The translations under genes were made by a program, and so were the position numbers. Shown in pieces: positions 1-8,465 of a stretch of 64,000 bases of DNA. A model generated the notes under the pieces. It was not told the origin of the DNA and searched no databases. It saw only the letters and a list, made by a program, of their open reading frames with translations. How positions within the stretch are numbered: the stretch's first letter is position 1; the number at the start of each line of letters is the position of its first letter. The stretch covers positions 62,001 to 126,000 of the forward strand of contig JBGARJ010000001.1 of the NCBI GenBank assembly GCA_044230315.1, read 5' to 3'. This DNA comes from M3007 sp044230315 (lineage in GTDB: Bacteria > Bacteroidota > Bacteroidia > Chitinophagales > Saprospiraceae).

Positions 1-350
1 TGGAAAATATTCGGGACCTGATGGCGATCGAAGATACCAATCAATACCGCGGATTGTACCATGTACTGGGGGGTATTATATCGCCAATCGAGGGGATAGG
101 CCCTGCCGATTTGAATATCGATTCGCTGTTGGAGCGTGTAGGGCAAGGTGAGATCAAGGAAGTGATCATGGCTATAAGCCCTACCATTGAAGGCGAAACA
201 ACAGTGTACTATCTTTCTAAAAAACTGCAACCCACGGCTGTGCTGGTAAGCGCTATTGCCCGGGGTGTTTCGTTTGGCGGTGATCTGGAATACGCCGACG
301 AGCTGACCCTGGGCCGTTCCATTGTAGCGCGTATCCCCTATGCCCGTTGA
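1..350 (+). CDS. recR: Recombination mediator RecR, C-terminal part (5' end outside window)
   Basis: The reading frame is open from the first base (residues ENIRDL before the first internal Met), so only the C-terminal ~115 residues are present. The segment YRGLYHVLGG followed by ISPIEGIGP is the hallmark of the RecR Toprim domain, and the stop lies where the family normally ends (ARIPYAR). RecR acts with RecO and RecF to load RecA on gapped DNA. The zinc finger and helix-hairpin-helix parts must lie upstream of the window. The next gene begins 83 bases later behind its own promoter. Confidence 0.93.
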   Translation, partial: ENIRDLMAIEDTNQYRGLYHVLGGIISPIEGIGPADLNIDSLLERVGQGEIKEVIMAISPTIEGETTVYYLSKKLQPTAVLVSAIARGVSFGGDLEYADELTLGRSIVARIPYAR

Positions 351-407
351 GTTTTGTCAAAGAAGCGTAAAATTGGTTCTGTAATTTCAGAACCAAAAGA
401 AGTGCGT

Positions 408-415
408 TACCTTTG
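408..415 (+). promoter_or_regulatory. Bacteroidota -7 promoter box (TACCTTTG)
   Basis: TACCTTTG is an exact match to the TAnnTTTG box read by the Bacteroidota primary sigma factor. A T-rich stretch about 20 bases upstream (382-388) is a weak -33 candidate. Transcription would begin near 422, which excludes the TTG at 413 as a start and favours the ATG at 434. Confidence 0.6.
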
Positions 416-433
416 CCGGAAAACGATGGCGAC

Positions 434-919
434 ATGACTACGGTTGAGGTGGACAAAATGGAACGTATCCGGCAAAAAGTGGAGCAAATGGGCGTATTAT
501 TCGAACGTTCGGGTTTCGCGCCGATGACCGGAAGAGTATTTGCCTATCTGCTGGTTTGCGACCCGCCGCACAAGGATTTTTTTGCCATTCAAGCGTTTTT
601 AAAAGCCAGCAAAAGCGCCATCAGCAATGCACTCACAGCCCTGACCAGCGAAGGCTTGGTCGATTATATAACGTTCAGTGGCGACCGGCGCCGGTATTTC
701 CGGATCAACATGCCGGGCTGGCTGAACAGTTTAAAAAACAAGTTGCGCCGGGTGAGTATCCTGGGTGAACTGCTGGATGAAATATTGAACGAACGTTGCG
801 CATCCAATTGTCCGGCATTTAACCGTGATTTGTTGCAGATTGTTTTTTTTCAAAAACACCTGGCGCGGGGGATCGAACAATTGATTGACGAATGGGATAA
901 TAAACAAGAAGCCGTTTAA
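434..919 (+). CDS. GbsR/MarR-like winged-helix transcriptional regulator
   Basis: This 161-residue cytoplasmic protein has a MarR-type winged helix: the helix-turn-helix lies around residues 45-75 (KASKSAISNALTALTSEGLV), followed by a basic wing (GDRRRYFRI). The N-terminal helix with ERSGFAPMTGRVFAYLLVC resembles the GbsR branch. The C-terminal half is helical and could dimerise or bind a ligand. It is transcribed alone from the box at 408-415 and lies 163 bases upstream of the lipid locus in the same direction, so it might control that locus, but nothing in the sequence proves this. The ligand is unknown. Confidence 0.75.
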   Translation: MTTVEVDKMERIRQKVEQMGVLFERSGFAPMTGRVFAYLLVCDPPHKDFFAIQAFLKASKSAISNALTALTSEGLVDYITFSGDRRRYFRINMPGWLNSLKNKLRRVSILGELLDEILNERCASNCPAFNRDLLQIVFFQKHLARGIEQLIDEWDNKQEAV

Positions 920-1082
920 TCTTCGTTCAGATTAGTACTTTTACAAAACCGATTTTGCTGTAATCCAATTTGTATACTCGTCGGGCAGGCGCCAGGGATT
1001 TAGCCGGTTTCTGTTCTGACAGTCGGGCAAGCATTTGTTTTGCAACTGCCCAACCGGCAAAGCGTAGGTCAATTTCATAACC

Positions 1083-1709
1083 ATGTCTGAAATCAGTGCA
1101 AAAAAGCTATTCGTCTCCAACAGCCAGGAGTCCTCGCGCATGTTTGGGCCCAATTGGATGGAGGCGCTTTCCAAAGTGCATTTCAGCATTCCGCTCTTCC
1201 TGTATGTGCCGGTAGTTGCCTCCTGCCTTTGGGCGGCCCCACTCGAATGGCGCTCGCTTGGGCTGTATTTGGGCGGGTTGTTTTCGTGGACGTTCGTGGA
1301 GTACGTTTTACACCGCTTTGTTTTTCACTGGATGCCACCGGGCAAAATCGGCGCCCGCATTCATTTTATTTTTCACGGCGTGCACCACGATTATCCGAAC
1401 GACCGCCTGCGCCTGGTAATGCCGCCCAGTGTCAGTATTCCCCTGGCATTGTTGTTTTTTTCCCTGTACCGTACCTTGCTGGGTTACCCGGCCGTATACC
1501 CGTTTTTTGCCGGTTTTGTAACCGGCTACTTGTGTTACGATATGATGCATTACGCCATGCACCACCTCCAGTGGAAAAACCCGTTCTGGCAGCGCATGAA
1601 ACAACACCATATGCTGCACCACTACCAGTACTCCGATAAGGGATTCGGGGTAAGCAACCCGTTTTGGGATTATGTTTTCAATACGACCTTTCGACTGAAA
1701 AAACGGTAA
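1083..1709 (+). CDS. FA2H-like fatty acid/ceramide 2-hydroxylase
   Basis: This 208-residue integral membrane protein belongs to the fatty acid hydroxylase superfamily (di-iron, eight-histidine type). The His clusters are visible in order: HRFVFH, HFIFHGVHHDYP, HYAMHH and HHMLHH. The wording is close to eukaryotic FA2H/Scs7: VEYVLHRFVFH, the segment RLRLVMPP after HHDYPND, and GFGVSNPFWDYVF near the C terminus. FA2H enzymes 2-hydroxylate the N-acyl chain of ceramides. The gene directly precedes serine palmitoyltransferase, so a sphingolipid substrate is a strong inference. No cytochrome b5 domain is fused, so electrons must come from another protein. A carotenoid or sterol hydroxylase is possible but fits the motifs less well. 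Confidence 0.82.
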   Translation: MSEISAKKLFVSNSQESSRMFGPNWMEALSKVHFSIPLFLYVPVVASCLWAAPLEWRSLGLYLGGLFSWTFVEYVLHRFVFHWMPPGKIGARIHFIFHGVHHDYPNDRLRLVMPPSVSIPLALLFFSLYRTLLGYPAVYPFFAGFVTGYLCYDMMHYAMHHLQWKNPFWQRMKQHHMLHHYQYSDKGFGVSNPFWDYVFNTTFRLKKR

Positions 1710-1769
1710 TCTTGTTCTGCATGACCACCTGTGCATGCCTTTGGTAAACTTAACGAAACACTTTCTGGG

Positions 1770-2984
1770 ATGAATAAAAACTTACTTGCACGCACCGATA
1801 ATTATACCGAACCCGAAAAAGCGCGAAAAGCCGGTTTGTATCCATATTTCCGGGTTATCCAATCCGAACAAGATACCCAGGTAATGATCGACGGCAAACC
1901 GGTGTTGATGTTCGGCTCCAATTCCTATCTGGGTTTGACCAACCACCCGAAGATCAAGGAAGCCGCACAACAGGCCACCGCCCGCTATGGTACGGGTTGT
2001 GCCGGTTCGCGTTTTCTCAACGGGACGCTCAGCATTCACATCGAACTGGAAGAGGCCCTGGCCGATTACCTCCAACGCGAGGCCGTTATCCTGTACAGCA
2101 CCGGCTTCCAGGCCAACCTCGGCGCCCTGGCGCCCCTGGTAAGCCGGCACGATTATGTTCTGATCGATGAGCGCGTGCATGCCTCCATCATCGACGCCAC
2201 CCGGCTGTCGTTCGGAAAAGTGCAAAAATTTGCCCACAACGATATGGCCGACCTCGAGCGGATGGCGGCCCGCCTGCCTAAAGATGTGTTGAAGTTCATC
2301 GTCGTCGACGGTATTTTCAGCATGGAAGGCGACCTTGCGCTCCTGAAAGACATTGTAGACGTTGCCCAACGCCACAACGGGGTTGTTGTATGCGACGACG
2401 CGCACTCCATCGGGGTTATCGGTGAGCTCGGTATCGGCACCGGCTCCCATTACGGCGTCAACGATGCGGTAGACATCCAGATCGGCACCTTCAGTAAATC
2501 GCTCGCCTCGCTCGGCGGCTTTATCGCCTCGTCGCATTCGATCATCGAATTTCTCAAACACCACTCCCGCTCGCTGATCTTCAGCGCCAGCATGACCCCC
2601 GCGTCCGCAGCCAGCGTACTGGCAGCCCTCGACATTATCAAAAAAGAGCCGGAGCGTATCGACCGGCTTTGGGAAAACACCCATTACGCCATCGAACGGT
2701 TCCGCGACCTTGGATTTGAAATCGGGCATACCGCCTCGCCGATCATCCCCTTGTACGTGCGCGACAACTACAAGACTTTCGCCCTGGCCACCCAATCATT
2801 TCACGACGGCGTTTTCATCAACCCGGTGGTATCACCCGCGGTGCCGAGCGAGGAGTCGCTGATCCGGTTCTCCCTCATGGCCACCCATTCGATTGAACAG
2901 ATCGACCGGGCGGTGGACATTCTGTATCGCAACGCCCGGCAGCTGGGTATTCTGGACCGTCAAATCGACATGGCCACTGTATGA
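1770..2984 (+). CDS. spt: Serine palmitoyltransferase (alpha-oxoamine synthase)
   Basis: This 404-residue PLP-dependent enzyme condenses serine with an acyl-CoA to give 3-ketosphinganine, the first step of sphingolipid synthesis. The sequence shows the alpha-oxoamine synthase core: SNSYLGL near residue 50, GTGCAGSRFLNGT, the PLP-contacting DDAHSIG, and the Schiff-base lysine in GTFSKSLAS (Lys243, codon 2496-2498). The ATG at 1770 is preferred over an upstream GTG at 1731 because the usual N terminus (KNLLARTDNYTEPEKARKAG) follows it. The stop overlaps the next start by four bases. KBL or BioF paralogues are possible in principle, but the neighbours with ceramide-type enzymes decide for SPT. 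Confidence 0.92.
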   Translation: MNKNLLARTDNYTEPEKARKAGLYPYFRVIQSEQDTQVMIDGKPVLMFGSNSYLGLTNHPKIKEAAQQATARYGTGCAGSRFLNGTLSIHIELEEALADYLQREAVILYSTGFQANLGALAPLVSRHDYVLIDERVHASIIDATRLSFGKVQKFAHNDMADLERMAARLPKDVLKFIVVDGIFSMEGDLALLKDIVDVAQRHNGVVVCDDAHSIGVIGELGIGTGSHYGVNDAVDIQIGTFSKSLASLGGFIASSHSIIEFLKHHSRSLIFSASMTPASAASVLAALDIIKKEPERIDRLWENTHYAIERFRDLGFEIGHTASPIIPLYVRDNYKTFALATQSFHDGVFINPVVSPAVPSEESLIRFSLMATHSIEQIDRAVDILYRNARQLGILDRQIDMATV

Positions 2985-4108
2985 TAGACATCATCAAAGT
3001 AAACGCGAGCAACAAAAGTCAACTGCGCGATTTCATCGACTTCCCGCACGATCTCTACGCCGGCGACCCCAACTATGTGCCGATGTTGTATATGGAGCAG
3101 GAGGCTTTGCTCAACCCCAAAAAATCGCCGTTCTTTAAACACTCGACGGCCGAATATTTCCTGGCCCGAAAAGACGGCAAGATTGCCGGCCGTATCGCCG
3201 CTATCCTGAACCGGAACCACATTGCGTTCACCGGCAAACAGGAAGGTTTTTTCGGCTTTTTCGATGTGATCAACGACCAGGAGGTGTGCAACGCGCTGAT
3301 CGAGCAGGCGGCCCAGTGGCTGCGCGGGCACGGAATCGTCAAGGTGATCGGGCCGGCTAATTTCTCCACCAACGAAACCTGCGGGCTGCTGGTAGAAAAC
3401 TTCGACGAGCCGCCGTTCATCATGAACACCTACAATGCGCCGTACTACGTAGACTTGCTGGAGCGCTGCGGTTTTACAAAGAACGTCGACCTGCTGTGTT
3501 ACGAATTGCTCGACTCCGACCTGCCGCATGAGGTGATGGAATTTGCCGACAAACTCGAACAACGCCTCGCCGACCGTGGGGTGACGATCCGGCAGATCAA
3601 CATGAAAAGATTTCACCAGGAAATTGAAAATTTCCTGCCGGTATACAACGAATCCTGGGCGGAGAACACGGGCTTTGTCCCGATGACCCCCGATGAAGTG
3701 CGCCAAATTGGCAAGGATCTGAAACAGGTGATCGACCCCGACTATGTGTATTTTGCCGAGAAAGACGGCAAGATCATCGGCGTATCGCTCACGATCCCGA
3801 ACGTAAACGAAGTGCAGATCAAGTTGAAACGCGGGCGTTTGTTTCCCTTCGGCGTGTTCAAGCTGCTCTTCGGGCTGAAAAAGATCAAAAGCATCCGCAT
3901 CCTCGCTTTGGGCACGCTGAAAGAATACCGCCGGTTGGGCGTCGACGTGTGTTTTTACGTCCGCAACATCAAAACCAGCCTGCGCAAAGGCATCCGACGC
4001 GGGGAAGCGTCGTGGATCCTGGAGAACAACGATATGATGAATCGCGCGCTGGAGCACATCCACGGCAAAGTGTACCGGAAATACCGGCTCTACGAAAAAA
4101 GCATCTGA
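2981..4108 (+). CDS. GNAT-like acyltransferase, bacterial ceramide synthase candidate
   Basis: This 375-residue soluble protein has no signal peptide. Its sequence looks like a tandem or extended GNAT fold (FLARKDGKIAGRIAAILN in the N-terminal half; YFAEKDGKIIGVSLTIPNVN and ALGTLKEYRRLGVD in the C-terminal half). Its start overlaps the SPT stop as ATGA, implying translational coupling. Bacterial ceramide synthase described in Caulobacter is a GNAT-like protein encoded near spt, so N-acylation of (3-keto)sphinganine is the likely role here. That is inference from context and fold; I cannot align it to the characterised enzyme. An unrelated N-acyltransferase is the alternative. Confidence 0.62.
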   Translation: MIDIIKVNASNKSQLRDFIDFPHDLYAGDPNYVPMLYMEQEALLNPKKSPFFKHSTAEYFLARKDGKIAGRIAAILNRNHIAFTGKQEGFFGFFDVINDQEVCNALIEQAAQWLRGHGIVKVIGPANFSTNETCGLLVENFDEPPFIMNTYNAPYYVDLLERCGFTKNVDLLCYELLDSDLPHEVMEFADKLEQRLADRGVTIRQINMKRFHQEIENFLPVYNESWAENTGFVPMTPDEVRQIGKDLKQVIDPDYVYFAEKDGKIIGVSLTIPNVNEVQIKLKRGRLFPFGVFKLLFGLKKIKSIRILALGTLKEYRRLGVDVCFYVRNIKTSLRKGIRRGEASWILENNDMMNRALEHIHGKVYRKYRLYEKSI

Positions 4109-4110
4109 AC

Positions 4111-5109
4111 ATGCCTTATCAACAAGATTTTACGTACGTGACCGGCACCGAACCGCACCGGCTCCGCACGAAAGCTATTATCACGGCCCACCCGGAGGTG
4201 CGCGCGCTGATCACGAAAAACCCGGTGACAGCCCTGATCATTACCGGGTGCGTCTTGTTTCAGATTGGAATGGCGTATTTGCTGCGCGACCAGAGCTGGT
4301 GGCTGATTGCCGGGCTGGCCTGGTTCGTTGGCGCATTTCCGTCGCATACCTTGTTTGTTTGCATCCATGAAGCGGCGCACCACCTGATCTTCCGCAAACG
4401 CAGTTGGAATATCTATGCGGGTATTTTCGCCAATTTTCCCACGCTGTTGCCCTCGGCTATTTCATTCAAGAATTACCACATCAAGCACCACGCTTTTCAG
4501 GGTATTCACGAGCTCGACGCCGATCTGCCTTCGCGTTGGGAAGCCCGGTTGATCAACAACTATTTTATCGGCAAAACGCTTTGGCTCCTGTTGTTCCCCC
4601 TGTTTCAGGGCGCCCGCACGGTGCGCTGCCGCGAAGTAGCCGTGGTGGATCGCTGGGTATTGCTCAATATTGTGGCGCAGCTGCTGTTCGACGTGGCGGT
4701 GGTGTACTTCTTCGGCTGGAAGGCGTTCGGGTACCTGGGCCTCAGTTTTATGTTCTCGATCGGCCTGCACCCCCTCGGTGCGCGCTGGATACAGGAACAC
4801 TACCTCGTGCTCGACCCCCAACAGGAAACCTACAGTTACTACGGCCCGCTCAACCCCGTCAACCTGAATGTCGGCTACCACAACGAACACCACGACATGC
4901 CCTCGGTGCCCTGGAACAACCTCCCCAAACTGAAGGCCATAGCGCCCGAATTTTACGACCACCTGAAGTATCACGGTTCTTACACCAAGCTCTTTTTGCA
5001 ATTCCTGTTCAGCCAGGAAGTCGGGCTTTTTTCCCGCATCCTGCGCCGTGAACGCGGCAACGTCCGGTTGGATGACGACTCAACGCCGGACGTTAAAATA
5101 TTATCATGA
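4111..5109 (+). CDS. DES1-like sphingolipid (dihydroceramide) delta-4 desaturase
   Basis: This 332-residue membrane di-iron desaturase carries the three His boxes in DES1 form: HEAAHH, HIKHH (after SFKNY) and NEHHD (within NVGYHNEHHD). Further DES1/DEGS1 signatures are the N-terminal TEPHRLRTKAI...HPEVR (Lipid_DES-like) segment, the LDADLPS stretch after the second box, GLHPLGARWIQEHY, and ETYSYYGPLNPVNLNVGYHN. Eukaryotic DES1 inserts the delta-4 double bond that turns dihydroceramide into ceramide. Hydrophobic segments lie around residues 50-90 and 185-225. It starts two bases after the preceding stop and its own stop overlaps the next start. C4-hydroxylase activity, as in DES2, cannot be excluded. 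Confidence 0.88.
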   Translation: MPYQQDFTYVTGTEPHRLRTKAIITAHPEVRALITKNPVTALIITGCVLFQIGMAYLLRDQSWWLIAGLAWFVGAFPSHTLFVCIHEAAHHLIFRKRSWNIYAGIFANFPTLLPSAISFKNYHIKHHAFQGIHELDADLPSRWEARLINNYFIGKTLWLLLFPLFQGARTVRCREVAVVDRWVLLNIVAQLLFDVAVVYFFGWKAFGYLGLSFMFSIGLHPLGARWIQEHYLVLDPQQETYSYYGPLNPVNLNVGYHNEHHDMPSVPWNNLPKLKAIAPEFYDHLKYHGSYTKLFLQFLFSQEVGLFSRILRRERGNVRLDDDSTPDVKILS

Positions 5110-6092
5110 AGCGCATCCTTATCACCGGAGCAAGCGGATTTATCGGCAGTACCCTCACGGACCACGCCCTGTCAAAAGGATGGGAAGTGACGGCTGCGGT
5201 TCGCCCTACCAGCAGCCGCGCGTATTTGCAGCACCCGCAAATCCGCTTCCTGCACCTCCATTTCGACAATGAAACCGCCTTGCGCCGCGAGTTGGAACAA
5301 GCGGGCCGGTTCGATTATGTGGTGCATATTGCCGGCACGACCAAGGCGCTGAACCGCGAAGAATATTTCCGGGCGAATGCAGAGAATACCCGGCGGCTGG
5401 TCGATATTTTGCGTAGCGACCACATCCTGCCCGAGAAATTTTTGTTTCTCAGCAGTCTCGCGGCGATGGGACCGGCCAACGGCGGCGAACGCATCCAACC
5501 CGGCAACACGCCGCACCCGGTGACCGCCTACGGTGAAAGCAAACTCGCCGCCGAACAATACCTCGAGAGCCTGGGCGATTTCCCCTGGATGGCGGTGCAA
5601 CCCACTGCGGTATTCGGGCCGCGGGACAAAGACATTTTGGCGTTTATCAAACTGGTGCGCAACGGATTTGAATTTTATATCGGCGCCAAACCGCAGCGCG
5701 TAAGTTTTATCTATGTCAAAGACCTGGCGGGACTTCTGGTCGCTGCATTGGAATCCGGGTTGCCGGGCCGCAAGTATATCGCCGCCGAGAACCGCGACTA
5801 TACCACCGACGACCTGGGCCGCGCCACCCGCACGGCTTTGCAACGCCGTACGCTCCGGCTGCGGTTACCCCTCGGAATGGTGCATGTCGTGGCGTCGGTG
5901 GCCGAAACCATCGGCCGCTGGCGCGGCCAAATGCCGCCGCTCAACCGCGAGAAACTCAACGAAATCGGTGGAGCCAGCTGGTGGTGCGACCCCTCGCAAA
6001 CCCTCCACGAACTCCGCTTCACCCCGCAGTACGATCTCTTCACCGGCATCCAGGAAACCGTTGCATGGTACCGGGAAAAAGGGTGGATATGA
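5106..6092 (+). CDS. NAD-dependent epimerase/dehydratase-type SDR, CerR candidate
   Basis: This 328-residue extended short-chain dehydrogenase has the N-terminal Rossmann signature GASGFIG (residues 7-13) and the catalytic YxxxK in YGESKLAAEQYL (around residue 140), with the SSLAAMG strand before it. It overlaps the desaturase gene (ATGA at 5106-5109). In bacterial sphingolipid clusters a protein of this family (CerR) reduces the 3-keto group of the sphingoid base or ceramide, which is the one reaction otherwise missing here. The reductase role is therefore well supported by context. The fold alone would also allow a nucleotide-sugar epimerase. Confidence 0.78.
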   Translation: MKRILITGASGFIGSTLTDHALSKGWEVTAAVRPTSSRAYLQHPQIRFLHLHFDNETALRRELEQAGRFDYVVHIAGTTKALNREEYFRANAENTRRLVDILRSDHILPEKFLFLSSLAAMGPANGGERIQPGNTPHPVTAYGESKLAAEQYLESLGDFPWMAVQPTAVFGPRDKDILAFIKLVRNGFEFYIGAKPQRVSFIYVKDLAGLLVAALESGLPGRKYIAAENRDYTTDDLGRATRTALQRRTLRLRLPLGMVHVVASVAETIGRWRGQMPPLNREKLNEIGGASWWCDPSQTLHELRFTPQYDLFTGIQETVAWYREKGWI

Positions 6093-6165
6093 TCGTTTGA
6101 GATTTGACTTATGAATTGATTTTGAGCACTTTAAATAATTCCCGTTTATAAAATTACAATCGACT

Positions 6166-7524
6166 ATGGCAAACAAGAAGATAAACATCAAGCCTGCAGA
6201 AGGCAAACTGGGTATTCTGACGCCCGGCATGGGCGCTGTGGCCACTACGTTTATCGCCGGCGTGCTGGCCGCCCGGAAGGAGCTGGCCCTGCCGATCGGA
6301 TCGCTGACACAAATGGGCACGATCCGGCTTGGCAAACGCACCGAACCCCGCAACCCGCGGATCAATGAATTTGTGCCCCTGGCCAACCTAGACAACCTCG
6401 TGTTCGGCGGCTGGGACGTGTATGCCGACAATGTGTACGAAGCGGCCTTGCAAGCCAAGGTGCTCGAACGCTCGATGGTGGAGGCGCTGAAACCCGAGCT
6501 GGAGCAAATCCGGCCCATGAAAGCCGTTTTTGACAAAAGTTACGTGCGCAACCTCGACGGCACGCACGTCAAGACCGGCGCCACCAAAATGGAACTGGCC
6601 GAGCAGCTCATGGACGATATCCGGCGTTTTAAAGCCGACAACCACTGCGACCGCCTGGTCATGGTGTGGTGCGCTTCCACGGAAGCCTACACCGAAGTGA
6701 GCAACGTGCATGAAACCATCGACGATTTTGAAACCGGCCTGCGCAACAACGATCCCCGCATCGCACCGAGCATGATCTATGCCTATGCCGCACTGAAAAT
6801 GGGCGTGCCCTTTGCCAACGGCGCCCCCAACCTTACCTGCGACATACCCGCCATCGTCGAACTGGCGCACAAACAACGCGTACCCATCGGCGGAAAAGAC
6901 TTCAAAACGGGCCAAACGCTGATGAAAACCATCGTCGCCCCGGGCCTGCATGCCCGCGCGCTGGGGGTCCGCGGCTGGTTTTCCAGCAATATTTTGGGCA
7001 ACCGCGACGGCGCTGTGCTCGACGCGCCAGAGAACTTCCGCACCAAGGAAGTGTCGAAGGGCAATGTGCTCGACGGCATCTTCAATGCCGACCTGCAACC
7101 CGAGCTCTACGGCGATATCTACCACAAAATCCGCATCAACTACTACCCGCCCCATGGCGACAACAAGGAGAGCTGGGACAACATCGACATCTTCGGCTGG
7201 CTGGGCTACCCGATGCAGATCAAGATCAATTTCCTGTGCCGTGACTCCATCCTGGCCGCCCCGATCGTACTCGATCTGGCGCTGTTTATGGATTTTGCCC
7301 AGCGCGCCGGGCTGATCGGCATTCAGGAATGGCTGTCGTTTTATTTCAAGGCCCCGCAAACGGCGCCCGGTCTGCCGCCGCAGCACGATATTTTCAAACA
7401 ACTGAGCAAACTGGAGAATACGTTGCGGTACCTGATGGGCGAGGAACTGATCACCCACCTGGGTATGGACTACTACGAGGATCTCGAAAAGGAATATGAA
7501 GCGCTTTTACAAATTAACGCTTAG
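6166..7524 (+). CDS. ino1: Inositol-3-phosphate synthase
   Basis: This 452-residue cytoplasmic NAD-dependent enzyme isomerises glucose 6-phosphate to 1L-myo-inositol 3-phosphate. It has the N-terminal dinucleotide site (GILTPGMGAVATTFIAG), VFGGWDVY, the segment NGAPNLTCDIP, the GKDFKTGQT motif, and the C-terminal catalytic region with DSILAAPIVLDLALFMDFA. These follow the prokaryotic myo-inositol-1-phosphate synthase pattern. It starts 73 bases after the SDR gene and overlaps the next gene by 29 bases. It supplies the head-group precursor for the phosphotransferase at 11046-11762 and starts the inositol half of the locus. Confidence 0.95.
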   Translation: MANKKINIKPAEGKLGILTPGMGAVATTFIAGVLAARKELALPIGSLTQMGTIRLGKRTEPRNPRINEFVPLANLDNLVFGGWDVYADNVYEAALQAKVLERSMVEALKPELEQIRPMKAVFDKSYVRNLDGTHVKTGATKMELAEQLMDDIRRFKADNHCDRLVMVWCASTEAYTEVSNVHETIDDFETGLRNNDPRIAPSMIYAYAALKMGVPFANGAPNLTCDIPAIVELAHKQRVPIGGKDFKTGQTLMKTIVAPGLHARALGVRGWFSSNILGNRDGAVLDAPENFRTKEVSKGNVLDGIFNADLQPELYGDIYHKIRINYYPPHGDNKESWDNIDIFGWLGYPMQIKINFLCRDSILAAPIVLDLALFMDFAQRAGLIGIQEWLSFYFKAPQTAPGLPPQHDIFKQLSKLENTLRYLMGEELITHLGMDYYEDLEKEYEALLQINA

Positions 7525-7951
7525 CGGCTTCGGAGCAGGGTGGCTGCCGGTGGCGCCCGGTACCTGGGGCGCCGCCCTGGCCGCCCTGCTCGCCTGGCCG
7601 CTGACTATCCTGACCCCCCAACTGGTGCCCCTGGAGCTCACGGTCCTCATTATCGGGTTTGCGTGGATTGGCGCACTGGGGTCGAATGTATTGGCGGAAG
7701 AATGGGGCGACGATCCGAGCCAGACCGTTATCGACGAGATGGTGGGGATGTGGATCGCCGTATTGGGGCTGCCGTTGCAATGGCCGTATTGGTTGGCCGG
7801 ATTCTTTTTATTCCGGGTATTCGATATTATCAAACCATTCGGCATCCGGCGTCTCGAGAAAATAGAAGGCGGCTGGGGGGTCATGCTCGACGATGTAATG
7901 GCCGGCGTATACTCCAATGTGCTGTTACAATTGGCCGTACTGTTTTTTTGA
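7496..7951 (+). CDS. PgpA-family phosphatase, probable phosphatidylinositol-phosphate phosphatase
   Basis: This 151-residue membrane protein of the PgpA family has GFGAGWLPVAPGTWG, the acidic DDPSQTVIDEMVGMW segment, FFLFRVFDIIKPFGIRRLE and GVMLDDVMAGVYSN, all typical of PgpA active-site regions. PgpA normally dephosphorylates phosphatidylglycerophosphate. Placed between inositol-phosphate synthase and a CDP-alcohol phosphotransferase, the likely substrate here is phosphatidylinositol phosphate, giving phosphatidylinositol. Such a phosphatase is known from Bacteroides inositol-lipid clusters. It overlaps ino1 by 29 bases, so the two are translated from one message. Confidence 0.82.
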   Translation: MKRFYKLTLSGFGAGWLPVAPGTWGAALAALLAWPLTILTPQLVPLELTVLIIGFAWIGALGSNVLAEEWGDDPSQTVIDEMVGMWIAVLGLPLQWPYWLAGFFLFRVFDIIKPFGIRRLEKIEGGWGVMLDDVMAGVYSNVLLQLAVLFF

Positions 7952-7969
7952 ATTACCTGCACCTGTTAC

Positions 7970-8452
7970 ATGCCCGTGCCGCAGCAAAATATTTCGCCTG
8001 ATACCGGCCTGATCGAGCGCTTTCGATCGGGATTCCGGTTGTTGGGCAAGTATGGCCTGAGCTCGCTCACTGCCACGGGGGTCGATTTTATGGCCTTTCA
8101 CCTGGCGTTGACGGGGCTGTTGCTCACCGCCGTACAGGCTACGGTGGCCGGGCGTTGCGCGGGCGCCGTCGTCGCTTTTTTAATGCAGCGCCGGTGGGTT
8201 TTTCAGCGCTCCGATGCAACGCGCTGGCATGCGTTGGCCGTCAAATATGGCAGCGGCGTTTTATTGGGCATGGGATTGAACGTTGGTGCAGTCTGGTTGT
8301 TACATGACCTTTCCGGATGGGCGCCCTGGCCCGCCCGTATTACGGCTGCCACAGTAGGATGGTTTCTAATCTTTCAATTTAATCACCGGATCGTGTTTCG
8401 AAAAGCGATCGATCCGGCTACTGACCGACGACCCTTCAATTATCGCACTTAA
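7970..8452 (+). CDS. GtrA-family small membrane protein
   Basis: This 160-residue protein has four predicted membrane helices. The GtrA features are KYGLSSLTATGVDF at the start of helix one and the C-terminal TVGWFLIFQFNHRIVF. GtrA proteins are thought to flip or handle polyprenyl-linked or other lipid-linked sugars. In an inositol-lipid operon a lipid flippase or scaffold role is plausible but unproven. It begins 18 bases after the phosphatase gene. Confidence 0.78.
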   Translation: MPVPQQNISPDTGLIERFRSGFRLLGKYGLSSLTATGVDFMAFHLALTGLLLTAVQATVAGRCAGAVVAFLMQRRWVFQRSDATRWHALAVKYGSGVLLGMGLNVGAVWLLHDLSGWAPWPARITAATVGWFLIFQFNHRIVFRKAIDPATDRRPFNYRT

Positions 8453-8465
8453 TTGAAAAACCATT

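Noticed and set aside
2960..4063. Long minus-strand open frames opposite the lipid genes (for example 2960-4063 and 6388-7458)
   Set aside because: They mirror well-recognised plus-strand enzymes, have no domain of their own, and are expected from GC-rich codon use on the other strand.
4111..5109. The desaturase as an ordinary acyl-CoA or phospholipid desaturase
   Set aside because: The box spacing and the TYSYYGPLN and NVGYHNEHHD segments are specific to the DES1 group, and the neighbours are ceramide genes.
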